Source: Thermococcus gorgonarius (GTDB lineage: Archaea; Methanobacteriota_B; Thermococci; Thermococcales; Thermococcaceae). From it: 64,000 nucleotides of DNA. Below are positions 54,112-62,955 of the stretch, piece by piece. The first letter of the stretch is position 1; each line of letters begins with the position of its first letter. A program made the position numbers and the translations under genes. The stretch covers positions 1,302,001-1,366,000 of the forward strand of contig NZ_CP014855.1 in assembly GCF_002214385.1 (NCBI RefSeq). The letters are read 5' to 3'. The notes beneath the pieces are model-generated. The model made no database searches. It was not told the DNA's origin and saw nothing but the letters and a program-made list of their open reading frames with translations.

Positions 54112-55305
54112 ATGCTTGACCCATTCGGTCAAGAGGCCAGGAAAATAATCCAGGACTTCGGTGGGATCGAAGAGTTTCTTGAAAAGATTCCGCGTTACGT
54201 TGAAATAAGCGACGTCATGAGCAGAGTTACATGGGAAGGGAATATCCCCAATGAGCTTGTTTCAATGGAGGGCTGGAAAGACTTAATGGAATTTTACGCT
54301 CTTCTAGGGGCTCTCGCTCACTCCCCTTACGGCTTCGAAATGGAGCTCGTAAAGGAGAAGAACATGGCCATATACCTAAAAAGGATTGAGGGGAGTCAGA
54401 GCCTGGAAAAACTCTCCCTCCCAATAAGGATAGTCAGAGAAGGCGAGGTCCCAGAAAAAGACCGCCTAATCCTGGAAAAGCTCCGACACAGGGAAATAGC
54501 GGAGGAAGAAAGGAGAAAGCTGAGGATAGAGTACAAAATATGGCTGAGGCACTTCCTCCCACTGTGGAATGGAAGCCTGAAGGACTTGTATATACGGAAC
54601 AGCTGGGTGTACCTGAAAAGGAGCGACGTGATAGACCTGTGGAAGAAGCACTTCGAGAGAAACCTTGAAAGAGCCGTTAACTTGCTCTATGAGATAAGGG
54701 ACGACCTCCCCGAGTTCTACACCGAAGTATATGAAAAGCTGAGGGAACTTGCCCAAGAAAGATTCAAGGAAAGAATTGAGAAGATGGGTTCAGTTGGAGC
54801 CCAGCCACTGCGCTTTGATCTCTTTCCACCGTGTATTAAAAAGGCCCTCTCCGGAGTGGGAAGCGGAATGAGAAACTACGCTATAACAGTCCTACTAACG
54901 AGCTTCCTGAGCTACGCCCGAATCTGTCCAAACCCCCCGAGGAGAGACATCAGGATCAAAGACTGCGTAAAGGACATGGGGGTCATAGAAAAAGAGATAC
55001 TGCCCATCATAATAGAGGCGGGAAATCGCTGCAAGCCACCCCTGTTCGAGGATCAGCCGAACGAGGTAAAGAACATCTGGTACCATCTCGGCTTCGGTTA
55101 CACCGACAGTCCATCCCTGGAGGACAGCGGCAACTCCACTTGGTACTTCCCGCCGAACTGCGATAAGATCCGGGCAAACGCCCCAGAGCTCTGCAAGCCG
55201 GACAGATACTGCCGGGGGATAAAGAATCCGCTGACCTACTACCTAAGGAGACTTTACTACGAGAGGAAAAAGGGAGAAGGTGAGGAAGGTGAGCGAGCTC
55301 TTTAG
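54112..55305 (+). CDS. priL: DNA primase, large (regulatory) subunit
   Basis: A 397-aa large subunit of the archaeal/eukaryotic primase, which regulates RNA primer synthesis by PriS. The C-terminal iron-sulfur domain shows the four cysteines: PPCIKKALSG, ARICPNPPRRD, RYCRGIKNPLTYYLR and the nearby CKPD/CKPP elements. The N-terminal half is helical (EFYALLGALAHSPYGFEMEL). It overlaps priS by 26 bases, so the two chains are made together. Start ATG at 54112 is weakly supported by a ribosome site. Confidence 0.93.
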   Translation: MLDPFGQEARKIIQDFGGIEEFLEKIPRYVEISDVMSRVTWEGNIPNELVSMEGWKDLMEFYALLGALAHSPYGFEMELVKEKNMAIYLKRIEGSQSLEKLSLPIRIVREGEVPEKDRLILEKLRHREIAEEERRKLRIEYKIWLRHFLPLWNGSLKDLYIRNSWVYLKRSDVIDLWKKHFERNLERAVNLLYEIRDDLPEFYTEVYEKLRELAQERFKERIEKMGSVGAQPLRFDLFPPCIKKALSGVGSGMRNYAITVLLTSFLSYARICPNPPRRDIRIKDCVKDMGVIEKEILPIIIEAGNRCKPPLFEDQPNEVKNIWYHLGFGYTDSPSLEDSGNSTWYFPPNCDKIRANAPELCKPDRYCRGIKNPLTYYLRRLYYERKKGEGEEGERAL

Positions 55306-56329
55306 GGAAGCAACGCCGGAGGAGAGAAGAGAGTACTACACGAAAGAATGGAGCGCAAAGAAACTGCCAGACTTTATTGTGGAGACCCTAGAGGAGAGAG
55401 AGTTCGGTTTTGATCACACCGGTGAGGGGCCGAACGACAGGAAAAACGCCTTTTCAGACATAAGGGATCTGGAGGATTACGTCAAAGCAACGTCCCCCTA
55501 CGCCATCTTCTCCAGTGTTGCCTTGTACGAGGATCCACGGGAAATGGAGGGCTGGATTGGGGCGGAATTGGTATTCGACATAGATGCAAAAGACCTTCCC
55601 CTGAGGAGGTGCCTGCACATTCACCCCTCGGGCCAGGTTTGTCCGTTGTGTCTTGAAGACGCCAAAGAGCTGGCAAGGGACACACTGGTAATCCTGAAGG
55701 AGGACTTCGGATTCGAGGAGGTTCACGTTGTCTACTCGGGGAGGGGGTATCACATCCGCATTCTGGATGACTGGGCCCTGGATCTGGACCACAAGGCAAG
55801 GGAGAAAATTCTTACGTACGTTAGCGCCGCCGAAGAGATAACCTTTGAGGATCTTCAAAGCAGGAGAATAATGCTCTCAAGCGGCTATTTTAGGGTGTTT
55901 CGACTGAGGTTTGGGTATTTTATAAGAAGGATAAACGAAAACCACCTGAGAAACATCGGCCTCAGAAAAAACCAAATTGAGAGCCTCCTAGAAAAAAGAG
56001 AAGAGTTATACGAAGGGTTCGTTAAAAATGCCTTTCTCACGGCTTTTCCACAGGGGATAGGGCAGAAGGGGATTCTAAAACTCTTCGCGCTGTCAAGCAC
56101 CTTTTCAAAGGCATACTTTGATGGAAAGGTAACAATAGACGTAAAGAGAATTCTAAGGGTTCCATCCAGTCTTCACTCAAAAGTCGGCTTCGTGACTACA
56201 TACATAGGTCAAGAGGAGGATAAACTGGAAAAGTTCGACCCGTTTAAAGATGCCGTTCCTGAGTTCAGGCGGGGGGAAGTAAGGGAAGCTTACCGGCAAT
56301 GGACAGAAGAACACGGGGAGAGCATATGA
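55280..56329 (+). CDS. priS: DNA primase, small (catalytic) subunit
   Basis: A 349-aa catalytic primase. EFGFDHTGEGPNDRKNAF, the metal-binding aspartates in ELVFDIDAKDLPLRRCLHIH, the zinc-knuckle cysteine/histidine group with SGQVCPLCLEDAKEL, and the nucleotide-binding YSGRGYHIRILDDWALD are all present. The C-terminus (SSLHSKVGFVTTYIG) is typical. The start is GTG, either at 55280 or at 55289; both follow GGGAG/GGTGAG sites within priL. The final stop overlaps the start of a DMT transporter as ATGA. Confidence 0.94.
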   Translation: MRKVSELFREATPEERREYYTKEWSAKKLPDFIVETLEEREFGFDHTGEGPNDRKNAFSDIRDLEDYVKATSPYAIFSSVALYEDPREMEGWIGAELVFDIDAKDLPLRRCLHIHPSGQVCPLCLEDAKELARDTLVILKEDFGFEEVHVVYSGRGYHIRILDDWALDLDHKAREKILTYVSAAEEITFEDLQSRRIMLSSGYFRVFRLRFGYFIRRINENHLRNIGLRKNQIESLLEKREELYEGFVKNAFLTAFPQGIGQKGILKLFALSSTFSKAYFDGKVTIDVKRILRVPSSLHSKVGFVTTYIGQEEDKLEKFDPFKDAVPEFRRGEVREAYRQWTEEHGESI

Positions 56330-57177
56330 ACGGAGAGATTAAAATAGCCGCTTCCATGCTCATCTGGGGGAGTGTTGGTATATTCGCGCGTTTTTCGACC
56401 CTAGATGGGCTCAGCCTGGCCTTCATGAGGGTGCTTATGGGGAGTGCCATTTTCCTCGTCGGCTACTCCCTGATGGTGCGCGGATGGCTGAGCAAAGCGT
56501 TTTCAAGCGTAAGACCAAAACTTGGTTTCGTTTTTCTCCTCGGGCTGGCACTGGCACTGAACTGGGTTTTCTTCTTCTCGGCGATACTGCACACAACGAT
56601 AGCCAAGGCCACGCTGATATACTACCTCGCCCCGATCATCGTCGTCCTTTTTGCAGGCATTTTCCTCGGGGAGGACATTAAGGGAAGGCTCCCCTACGTG
56701 GGGATGGCCTTCCTCGGGGCCCTCATGATAGGTCTCCAAGAGAAGCCTTCGCTCTCCAGTGGGGACTTCTTCGGAATACTCTTCGCCCTTGCGGGGGCCT
56801 TCTTCTACGCCCTGGTCACCCTCCTGGGCAGGCACCTGAGGGACGTGGAAAGCGATGCCCTTACTTTCTTCCAGCTCTTCTTCGCCACTCTAGTGCTGGC
56901 CCCGCTTGTTGCATTGAGGGGCCTCTCGCTAACCCCCCGCGCACTCGGAGTTGTGAGTATAATCGCACTGGTGCACACGTTTCTAGCTCTCCTCCTCTAC
57001 ATGGAAGGGCTGAAAGAAGTCGAGGCCGGAGAAGCAGCACTGCTCAGCTACCTTGACCCTCTGAGTGCAGTCATTTACGCCTTCATTATCTTCGGTGAGG
57101 TTCCCGGGGTAACAACGGCAATAGGGGGCGCCCTCATACTCCTCGCCTCTGCTTTGGACATTTTGAGTAGAAGGTGA
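56326..57177 (+). CDS. EamA/DMT-family transporter
   Basis: A 283-aa membrane protein with ten helices and two EamA repeats (IAASMLIWGSVGIFARFSTL and ATLIYYLAPIIVVLFAGIFL; second half TFFQLFFATLVLAPLVALRG). The ATG at 56326 overlaps the priS stop and follows GGGGAG. The stop lies directly against RNase P RNA on the other strand. Most similar in style to the transporter at 59795 in this window. Substrate unknown, perhaps amino acids or nucleobase-like compounds. Confidence 0.87.
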   Translation: MNGEIKIAASMLIWGSVGIFARFSTLDGLSLAFMRVLMGSAIFLVGYSLMVRGWLSKAFSSVRPKLGFVFLLGLALALNWVFFFSAILHTTIAKATLIYYLAPIIVVLFAGIFLGEDIKGRLPYVGMAFLGALMIGLQEKPSLSSGDFFGILFALAGAFFYALVTLLGRHLRDVESDALTFFQLFFATLVLAPLVALRGLSLTPRALGVVSIIALVHTFLALLLYMEGLKEVEAGEAALLSYLDPLSAVIYAFIIFGEVPGVTTAIGGALILLASALDILSRR

Positions 57178-57503
57178 GGCGAGGGGGCCGTAGCCCGCCT
57201 TCTGTATCAAGGGGGCATTCGACTGAGCGGCCTACCACGGGGCTCACACCGGGAACTCATCGCCCCTCTCTCGGCCTTGCACCCCGCGGGACGGCCGTTT
57301 CACCGCATCCTCCGGGATAGTCCGCGGGTTAGCTCGGGCACCGTCGCCGGGCCCTTCGCACGCGTCATCCACATCCCCCGGAGGCCGTGTCGTTTCTGCG
57401 CCGTTGCCCGGCCTCTCGGCCGGTGCCTTGCGGCACCGCGGCCCCGGTGCGGTGGGCGGAACTTCCTCGGGAGCACCCCGAGAGCCCCCGACCCCCTCGC
57501 CCA
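57178..57503 (-). ncRNA. rnpB: RNase P RNA
   Basis: The minus strand carries archaeal type A RNase P RNA. The conserved GAGGAAGTTCCGCCCACC element near the 5' end and ACAGAAGGCGGGCTACGGCC near the 3' end are present, and the ends pair as P1 (GGCGAGGGGG with CCCCCTCGCC). The very high G+C and many hairpins fit a structured RNA in a hyperthermophile. It cuts the 5' leader of tRNA precursors with its protein partners. A TATA-like TTTTTATC lies near 57525-57535 upstream on the minus strand. The open frame at 57277 on the other strand is an artefact. Confidence 0.95.
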
Positions 57504-57546
57504 GTGGAATTAAGTTAAAGGCCCGATAAAAACCTTTGGTTCCCCC

Positions 57547-57840
57547 TCAGCCCGAAGAAAACAGGTTAATACTGAGGGCAACCAAGTAAATCCCGGTTAT
57601 CAAAAGAACAACTGAAAAGGCCAAGCCAAAACGGTACAGGGGGTTGGACTTGAAGTGAGGATAGACAACCAGATGAATTACGGTGAGCATAATCCCGTAG
57701 ATCACGGAGAAGAGTCCGAGGACCAACTCCACCTTCAGCCCGAGGATGAAAAGTATTCCTAGAATTGCACCGGCGAACACTGAAACCTGAGGTATCGTGA
57801 ACACGTAGTAGTCCCTGAGCACTTTTTTCTCGTCCACCAT
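57547..57840 (-). CDS. Small membrane protein, unknown function
   Basis: A 97-aa protein with three hydrophobic helices (SVFAGAILGILFILGLKVEL, LGLFSVIYGIMLTVIHLVVY, FGLAFSVVLLITGIYLVALS). No family is recognised. GTGATA lies just before the ATG at 57840. It begins after the DUF61 gene, whose stop overlaps the longer frame, so the two are probably co-transcribed. Confidence 0.65.
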   Translation of the reverse strand: MVDEKKVLRDYYVFTIPQVSVFAGAILGILFILGLKVELVLGLFSVIYGIMLTVIHLVVYPHFKSNPLYRFGLAFSVVLLITGIYLVALSINLFSSG

Positions 57841-57845
57841 ACCTA

Positions 57846-58256
57846 TCACGGCTCCGCTATAAAGGCGTAGGTTGTTGTGGTGGGAAGAACTTTTCTTATT
57901 TTCGGAAGAAGGTAGCGGGGGTACCTCCCTTCAGTTTTCTCATCCATGGGATCAAACTGACCCAAAACAACCTCAATGACCTTTACTTCAACCTTCCCTC
58001 TGACCCGGAAATAGCCTCTGTCCACGGTGTTGATCTCGAGGATTATCGGGAGCCGTAGGGACATTTTCTCCTTCTCATCCAGTATACCGGAGAGGTACTC
58101 CAGCTCGGATTCTCTAAAGTAGTGTTTACTCCCATCCCTCAGCACAACGTGGTCGATGCCCCTTTCCAAGAGGTCGTAGAGACTCACCCTGCGCCTTGGA
58201 AGGTGGAGGTTTATCCTCACTATTTCTTTCTTCAACAAGTCTTCTGCGGTTGGCAT
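57846..58256 (-). CDS. DUF61/UPF0216-family protein
   Basis: A 136-aa archaeal protein of unknown function. PTAEDLLKKEIVRINLHLPR followed by RRVSLYDLLE is the family start, then VVLRDGSKHYFRESELEYLS and LRLPIILEINTVDRGYFRVR. The start at 58256 is chosen because homologues begin MPTAEDLL; a 14-residue extension is less likely. No metal or catalytic motif is obvious. It is co-directional with the small membrane protein that follows. Confidence 0.85.
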   Translation of the reverse strand: MPTAEDLLKKEIVRINLHLPRRRVSLYDLLERGIDHVVLRDGSKHYFRESELEYLSGILDEKEKMSLRLPIILEINTVDRGYFRVRGKVEVKVIEVVLGQFDPMDEKTEGRYPRYLLPKIRKVLPTTTTYAFIAEP

Positions 58257-58343
58257 GTTTAAACCTACACGCCCCACCTGAAAAACGTTGGTAGGCAAGT
58301 TGGTGTTAAGTCTAATAAAAAATACCAGGCCATTTTACATTTT

Positions 58344-58380
58344 TGACTAAATCTCTCTCAACCCGTGGCCTGTTTAGTCA
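58344..58380. promoter_or_regulatory. Inverted repeat TGACTAAA / TTTAGTCA upstream of glnA
   Basis: Perfect eight-base arms (58344-58351 and 58373-58380) lie 21 bases apart in the 219-base gap between DUF61 and glnA. A nearby TTTTGAC repeats the left flank at 58381-58387. It may be a nitrogen-response operator serving either divergent gene. Confidence 0.45.
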
Positions 58381-58475
58381 TTTTGACAAAAAATTAAGAG
58401 AAAGAGTTAAATTTGAAAATCCATGCACTAAACACCGTTAATATTCAATGGATATACAAAATAGGTGATGAAAAA

Positions 58476-59798
58476 ATGAACGAAAGTGCAAAACTCGTCG
58501 GGGTTGGCACGAAGGGCCTCCGGTTCCTCCAGCTCATATTCGTGGATATAAACGGCGTTCCAAAGGGGATGGAGGTTCCAATAGGAAGGTATGAAGAAGC
58601 CGTTGAAGACGGTATTCCCTTTGACGGTTCCTCCATACCCGGTTTCCAGGGGATAGAGGACAGCGATCTCATTTTCAAAGCCGATCCCAGCACGTACGCA
58701 GAGGTCCCCTGGGAAGGGATAGCAAGGGTCTACGGCTACATCTACAAGGACGAAAAACCCTACTGGGCTGACCCCAGGGGGATTTTAAAGAAAACCCTTG
58801 AAAAACTTGAGAAGGAGGGCTTCAAAGCTTACATAGGGCCCGAGCCGGAATTCTACCTTTTCAAGAAAAACGGAACCTGGGAGCTCCACCTCCCGGACAG
58901 CGGTGGCTACTTCGACATAGTTACGCTCGACAAGGCCAGGGAATTGAGGCGGGAGATAGCACTTTACATGCCATCCTTTGGCCTCGTTCCAGAAGTGCTC
59001 CACCACGAGGTAGGCAGGGCCCAGCACGAGATCGACTTCCGCTATGACGAGGCCCTTAGGACAGCTGATAATGTAGTGAGCTTCAAGTACATCGTCAAGT
59101 CCATAGCGGAGATGCGTGGGTTTCACGCCACCTTTATGCCAAAACCCCTCTACGGATTTCCGGGCAACGGAATGCACCTCCACATAAGCCTCTGGAAGGG
59201 CGGGGAGAACGCGTTCATCGGGGAAGAAGGGCTTAGCGAGACGGCGTTGCACTTCATGGCGGGAATCCTGAAACATGCGAAGGCTTTAACAGCGCTCACA
59301 AACCCGACTGTGAACAGCTACAAGCGCCTCGTTCCAGGTTACGAGGCACCGGTCTACATAAGCTGGGGCTACAGGAACAGGAGTGCACTGATTCGCATCC
59401 CGGCTTTCCGTGGCAATGGAGCGAGAATAGAGTATCGCTGTCCGGACCCGAGTGCCAACCCATACCTCGCTTTCTCGGCCATACTGATGGCGGGACTCGA
59501 CGGAATAAAGAGAAAACTAGAGCCGGAAGCATACGTAGAAACCAACGTCTACGAAATGAGTGAGGAAGATAGGGAAAAGCTCGGCATCGAGACCCTTCCA
59601 GGAAGCCTTGGAGAAGCACTTGAAGAGCTGAAAAAGGACAAAGTCGTTAAGACAGCCCTCGGAGACGCCTACCAGAACTTCATGAAGTACAAGGAGGCCG
59701 AGTGGGAGGCCTACACGGAGTACCTTGAATCCAAGGGTCTGCCGGAAGATACGAAAAATGTGACCGAGTGGGAGCTTGAGAGGTATTTCTACGTCTAA
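58476..59798 (+). CDS. glnA: Glutamine synthetase, type I
   Basis: A 440-aa enzyme making glutamine from glutamate, ammonia and ATP. The DGSSIPGF region near residue 56, the substrate-site EVGRAQHEIDFR, GNGMHLHIS and the NSYKRLVPGYEAPVYISWGY motif (family pattern) are present, with RIEYRCPDPSANPYL closing the site. The adenylylation-type tyrosine region is not evident. The ATG at 58476 follows AGGTGATG; the GTG/ATG extension from 58413 is unlike the family. It converges with a DMT gene, overlapping by four bases. Confidence 0.95.
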   Translation: MNESAKLVGVGTKGLRFLQLIFVDINGVPKGMEVPIGRYEEAVEDGIPFDGSSIPGFQGIEDSDLIFKADPSTYAEVPWEGIARVYGYIYKDEKPYWADPRGILKKTLEKLEKEGFKAYIGPEPEFYLFKKNGTWELHLPDSGGYFDIVTLDKARELRREIALYMPSFGLVPEVLHHEVGRAQHEIDFRYDEALRTADNVVSFKYIVKSIAEMRGFHATFMPKPLYGFPGNGMHLHISLWKGGENAFIGEEGLSETALHFMAGILKHAKALTALTNPTVNSYKRLVPGYEAPVYISWGYRNRSALIRIPAFRGNGARIEYRCPDPSANPYLAFSAILMAGLDGIKRKLEPEAYVETNVYEMSEEDREKLGIETLPGSLGEALEELKKDKVVKTALGDAYQNFMKYKEAEWEAYTEYLESKGLPEDTKNVTEWELERYFYV

Positions 59799-60667
59799 TG
59801 GGTCTCTTCAAGGGCCGCTTCTTCCGGCCCCTCTTTCTCCCTGGCATGGACTATTATGGAACCACCGATTATGAGGGCCGCACCGAGTATCTGCCTGGGA
59901 CTCAGCGTCTCCCTAAAGAGGAGGAACGCGAGTGTTATCGCCACGACAGGCTCAACGGTTGCTATTATGCTCGCCCTGCTGATCTCGACCTCTTTCAGGG
60001 CATGGTTGTAGAGGATGTAGCCGAGGAACGTCGGGAAGAAGGCCAGTGCGAAGAGGTAGGGAACCGCCCCCGCGGGAACGTTGAAGTCCGTGAAGGGGAG
60101 CAGGAAAAAGAGGCCGAAGAGGAGCGTGTAGAAGAGGGCCTTCTCAGGCTCCTCGTTCCTCACCGCAAATTTGGCGAGGACGCCGTAAAGGGCATAAGTG
60201 AAACCGGTCAGGAGGCCGAAGAGGAGGGCCTTAGTCGAGAAGCCGCCGTTCACTCCATTGACGAGAACGACGCCCGTCATCACAAGGAACAGCGCGAGAA
60301 CCTTTTCTCCAGTCAGTTTTTCTCCGAAGATCAACTTCCCCAGGACTATCGAGTAGATCGGCGCCGTGTAGAGCAAGAGGACGGCAAACGAGACGGAAGA
60401 TATTGTGACCGTGTAGAAGTAGAGGGTGTAGAATAAGAATATGCTGAAGAAGCCGTAGAGAGCATAGAACCTCAGCCTGGAGCGCTCGATGGAGAAACCG
60501 ATGCCTCTGAGCCGGAGGTACACCGCCAGAATGGAGACAGCAAAGAGGACCCTGTAGAAGACCATAGTGAAGGTGCTCAGGCCAAAGCCATCGAGATACT
60601 TGGCGAATATTCCGAGGGTTCCCCACATGCTTGCGGCCAGAAAAACAAAAAGGTAGCCGCGTCTCAT
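59795..60667 (-). CDS. EamA/DMT-family transporter
   Basis: A 290-aa membrane protein with ten helices (YLFVFLAASMWGTLGIFAKY and LLLYTAPIYSIVLGKLIFGE; second repeat RASIIATVEPVVAITLAFLL). AGGTGATC lies just before the ATG. The C-terminal tail is acidic. It is ten bases downstream of nadE on the same strand and may be co-transcribed. Substrate unknown. Confidence 0.88.
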   Translation of the reverse strand: MRRGYLFVFLAASMWGTLGIFAKYLDGFGLSTFTMVFYRVLFAVSILAVYLRLRGIGFSIERSRLRFYALYGFFSIFLFYTLYFYTVTISSVSFAVLLLYTAPIYSIVLGKLIFGEKLTGEKVLALFLVMTGVVLVNGVNGGFSTKALLFGLLTGFTYALYGVLAKFAVRNEEPEKALFYTLLFGLFFLLPFTDFNVPAGAVPYLFALAFFPTFLGYILYNHALKEVEISRASIIATVEPVVAITLAFLLFRETLSPRQILGAALIIGGSIIVHAREKEGPEEAALEETH

Positions 60668-60676
60668 CAGATCACC

Positions 60677-61441
60677 TCAGAAGGTCGGCCCGAGGGGCAG
60701 GTGGCGTTTGTGCTCGCTTTTCTTTACCAGGCTTTCAACGTACTCGACCCTCTCAAGTGGAACCCCAAGTTCCCTGGCGATTTCCTCCTTGGGCATCTTT
60801 AAGTCAACGAGTCTCCAAAGTATCTCGTCCAGCAGGCGGTAGCTTATTCCCAGCTCGTCCTCGTCTGTCTGGCCCTCCCAGAGACCGGCAGTTGGCTTCT
60901 TCTCGATTATCCTCTGAGGGACGCCTAAGAGCTTTGCAATCCCCCATACCTCAGTCTTGTAGAGGTTTATCAGTGGAGCGTAGTCGCTGGCACCGTCGCC
61001 CCATTTGGTGAAGTAACCTGTTAAGAACTCACTCCTGTTGCTCGTTCCGAGGACGAGGCGGTTTAGCTGGTTGGCGTGGGCATACAGCAGAACCATTCTC
61101 GTTCTCGACATTATGTTGCCGAGGGAGCGCTTGTCGGGCTGGAAATCGAGGTGAGAAACAAAGGAGTCAACGATGGGTTTTATGTTTATTTCTCTGCACT
61201 CGATTCCAAGGGAAGAGCACACAAGCCTTGCATCCTCAACATCCCTGTTGTGGTAGTAGGGCATTATCAGGCCAAGAACCCGCTCCTTCCCCAAGGCTTT
61301 TACTGCCAGATAGGCCGTTGTTGCACTGTCTATGCCGCCGCTGATACCGAGTACAACCCCTGAAGCATTGGCCTCACTCACTCTTTTTTCAATAAAGTTA
61401 ATGAGGGTCTGAAGCACCGAGTTGTAGTCGAGACTCCTCAA
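60677..61441 (-). CDS. nadE: NAD synthetase (ammonia-dependent)
   Basis: A 254-aa enzyme making NAD from deamido-NAD, ATP and ammonia. The ATP-pyrophosphatase loop [15 protein letters not shown] lies at about residue 32; [20 protein letters not shown] and [20 protein letters not shown] are conserved substrate regions. No glutaminase domain is present, so ammonia is the nitrogen source. The start is TTG at 61441 with GGAGGG six bases upstream; no ATG fits as well. It is followed closely by a DMT transporter. Confidence 0.95.
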   Translation of the reverse strand: MRSLDYNSVLQTLINFIEKRVSEANASGVVLGISGGIDSATTAYLAVKALGKERVLGLIMPYYHNRDVEDARLVCSSLGIECREINIKPIVDSFVSHLDFQPDKRSLGNIMSRTRMVLLYAHANQLNRLVLGTSNRSEFLTGYFTKWGDGASDYAPLINLYKTEVWGIAKLLGVPQRIIEKKPTAGLWEGQTDEDELGISYRLLDEILWRLVDLKMPKEEIARELGVPLERVEYVESLVKKSEHKRHLPLGPTF

Positions 61442-61442
61442 A

Positions 61443-61907
61443 TCAATCCCTCCTCGAGTTAAGGCTTACGTACCCTGCGATTATTAAGGATGTCCCAGCA
61501 ATCATAAAGATAAACCCCGGAATAGCAAGATTCGAATAGGGGTAACTAATTGCCTTGGCCTTATAGGTGTAGTTCAGCTCCCCGTAAAAGACCTCAATGG
61601 AAGGACGTCCCCTGAGGTTCAGCGTGACGGTGGATGTTACGTTTATATCCTGAGTCGGCACGTCGTTCTCGATAACAACCACCGATGCGTTGTTAGATGA
61701 CAGAATGAGGGTACGGTTGTAGCCAAGATAACTGTTCTCAAAGGAAGAATCTCCAAGCGTATAGTTTCCTGGCCCGAGAGAATCGGAGTGGGTGTACTCA
61801 ACAACAGAACTATGAAGGCCAATAAGTGACATTATCAACGCCACGAAAAGAAAAACTAGGCCAATTATTACCGGCTTGTAAAAGAGTATCTTTTTGGCAC
61901 TCTTCAT
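61443..61907 (-). CDS. Membrane protein with extracellular domain, unknown function
   Basis: A 154-aa protein with an N-terminal helix ([19 protein letters not shown]), a polar beta-rich middle with several N-x-S/T sites ([20 protein letters not shown]), and a C-terminal helix ([20 protein letters not shown]). It probably spans the membrane twice with a glycosylated outer loop. No family is recognised. GGTGG lies before the ATG at 61907. Its stop is one base from the nadE start region. Confidence 0.62.
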   Translation of the reverse strand: MKSAKKILFYKPVIIGLVFLFVALIMSLIGLHSSVVEYTHSDSLGPGNYTLGDSSFENSYLGYNRTLILSSNNASVVVIENDVPTQDINVTSTVTLNLRGRPSIEVFYGELNYTYKAKAISYPYSNLAIPGFIFMIAGTSLIIAGYVSLNSRRD

Positions 61908-61937
61908 GGCAACCACCAAGAATAAATGAGAAAAAGG

Positions 61938-62945
61938 TCAGAATTTGCCAACAAGGTGGCATTCAGCGAAGTGGTTGTGCTCGTACTCTATCAGTCTGGG
62001 CTGTTCCACGTCACAGAGTCCCTTCTGAGCATAGATGCATCTCGGGTGGAAGCGACATCCTGATGGGATGTTGACAGCACTCGGAACCTCACCTTTGATC
62101 GGAAGTTCTTTGATAACGTTCCTCCTCTCAGGCTTCGGCTCTGGAACGGCCGCCAGGAGAGCTCTGGTGTAGGGGTGAAGCGGGTTGTCGATAACGCGCT
62201 TCGCTGGGCCCATCTCGACTATTCTTCCTAGGTACATGACCGCCATCCAGTCGGCGAAGTACCTCGCGGTGGACATGTCGTGGGTGATGTAGAGGTACGT
62301 AACGCCCATCTTCTCCTTCAGCTCTTTCATGAGCTCGAGAATCTCAGCGCGGATTGACACGTCAAGCATCGAAACCGGCTCGTCTGCGACGATGAAGGTT
62401 GGGTTGAGGATAAGGGCTCTTGCTATAGCGACACGCTGTCTCTGACCACCGGAGAGCATGTGCGGGAATCTGCTGACGTAGTCTTCAGGCGGAGTTATCT
62501 TGACCATCTCAAGGGCCTTGTAGATGAGCTCCTCACGCTCTGCCCTTGTCTCACCGATGCCGTGAATGAGAAGCGGCTCCTCAAGTATGTCAAACACTCT
62601 GAAGCGTGGATTAAGTGAGGCGAAGGGATCCTGGAATATCATCTGAACTTTCCTTCTGTAGGCCAGTATCTCCTCCTTGGTTGTTATCTGGGTAACATCC
62701 TGACCCTCAAGGTATATCTTTCCATCGGTCGGTTCAAGCAACTTGACTATTAGTCTTCCAGTTGTGGACTTACCGCAACCGCTTTCACCCACTAGGGCAA
62801 AGACCTGCTGCTTGTAGACCTCAAAGCTCACACCGTCGACTGCATGGACGAATCTCTGAGGTTCTCCTCTAAGAGCAGATAGGAGACCTCTCTTAAGCGG
62901 AAAGTACTTCTTAAGGTTCTCAACTTTAAGTATCGGCTCGGCCAT
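61938..62945 (-). CDS. Oligopeptide/dipeptide ABC transporter ATPase, OppF/DppF type
   Basis: A 335-aa ABC ATPase. Walker A GESGCGKSTTGRL (about residue 55), the signature LSGGQRQRVAIARAL, Walker B FIVADEPVSMLD and the H-loop YITHDMS are intact. The C-terminal oligopeptide-binding extension has the cysteine motif GCRFHPRCIYAQKGLCDVEQ, as in OppD/OppF proteins with an iron-sulfur site. It drives peptide (or possibly oligosaccharide) import with the OppD partner upstream. It starts 10 bases after that gene. Confidence 0.93.
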   Translation of the reverse strand: MAEPILKVENLKKYFPLKRGLLSALRGEPQRFVHAVDGVSFEVYKQQVFALVGESGCGKSTTGRLIVKLLEPTDGKIYLEGQDVTQITTKEEILAYRRKVQMIFQDPFASLNPRFRVFDILEEPLLIHGIGETRAEREELIYKALEMVKITPPEDYVSRFPHMLSGGQRQRVAIARALILNPTFIVADEPVSMLDVSIRAEILELMKELKEKMGVTYLYITHDMSTARYFADWMAVMYLGRIVEMGPAKRVIDNPLHPYTRALLAAVPEPKPERRNVIKELPIKGEVPSAVNIPSGCRFHPRCIYAQKGLCDVEQPRLIEYEHNHFAECHLVGKF

Positions 62946-62955
62946 CTCTCACACC

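Noticed and set aside
57277-57513. Open frame antisense to 57178-57503
   Set aside because: The region is RNase P RNA on the other strand; conserved RNA elements explain it.
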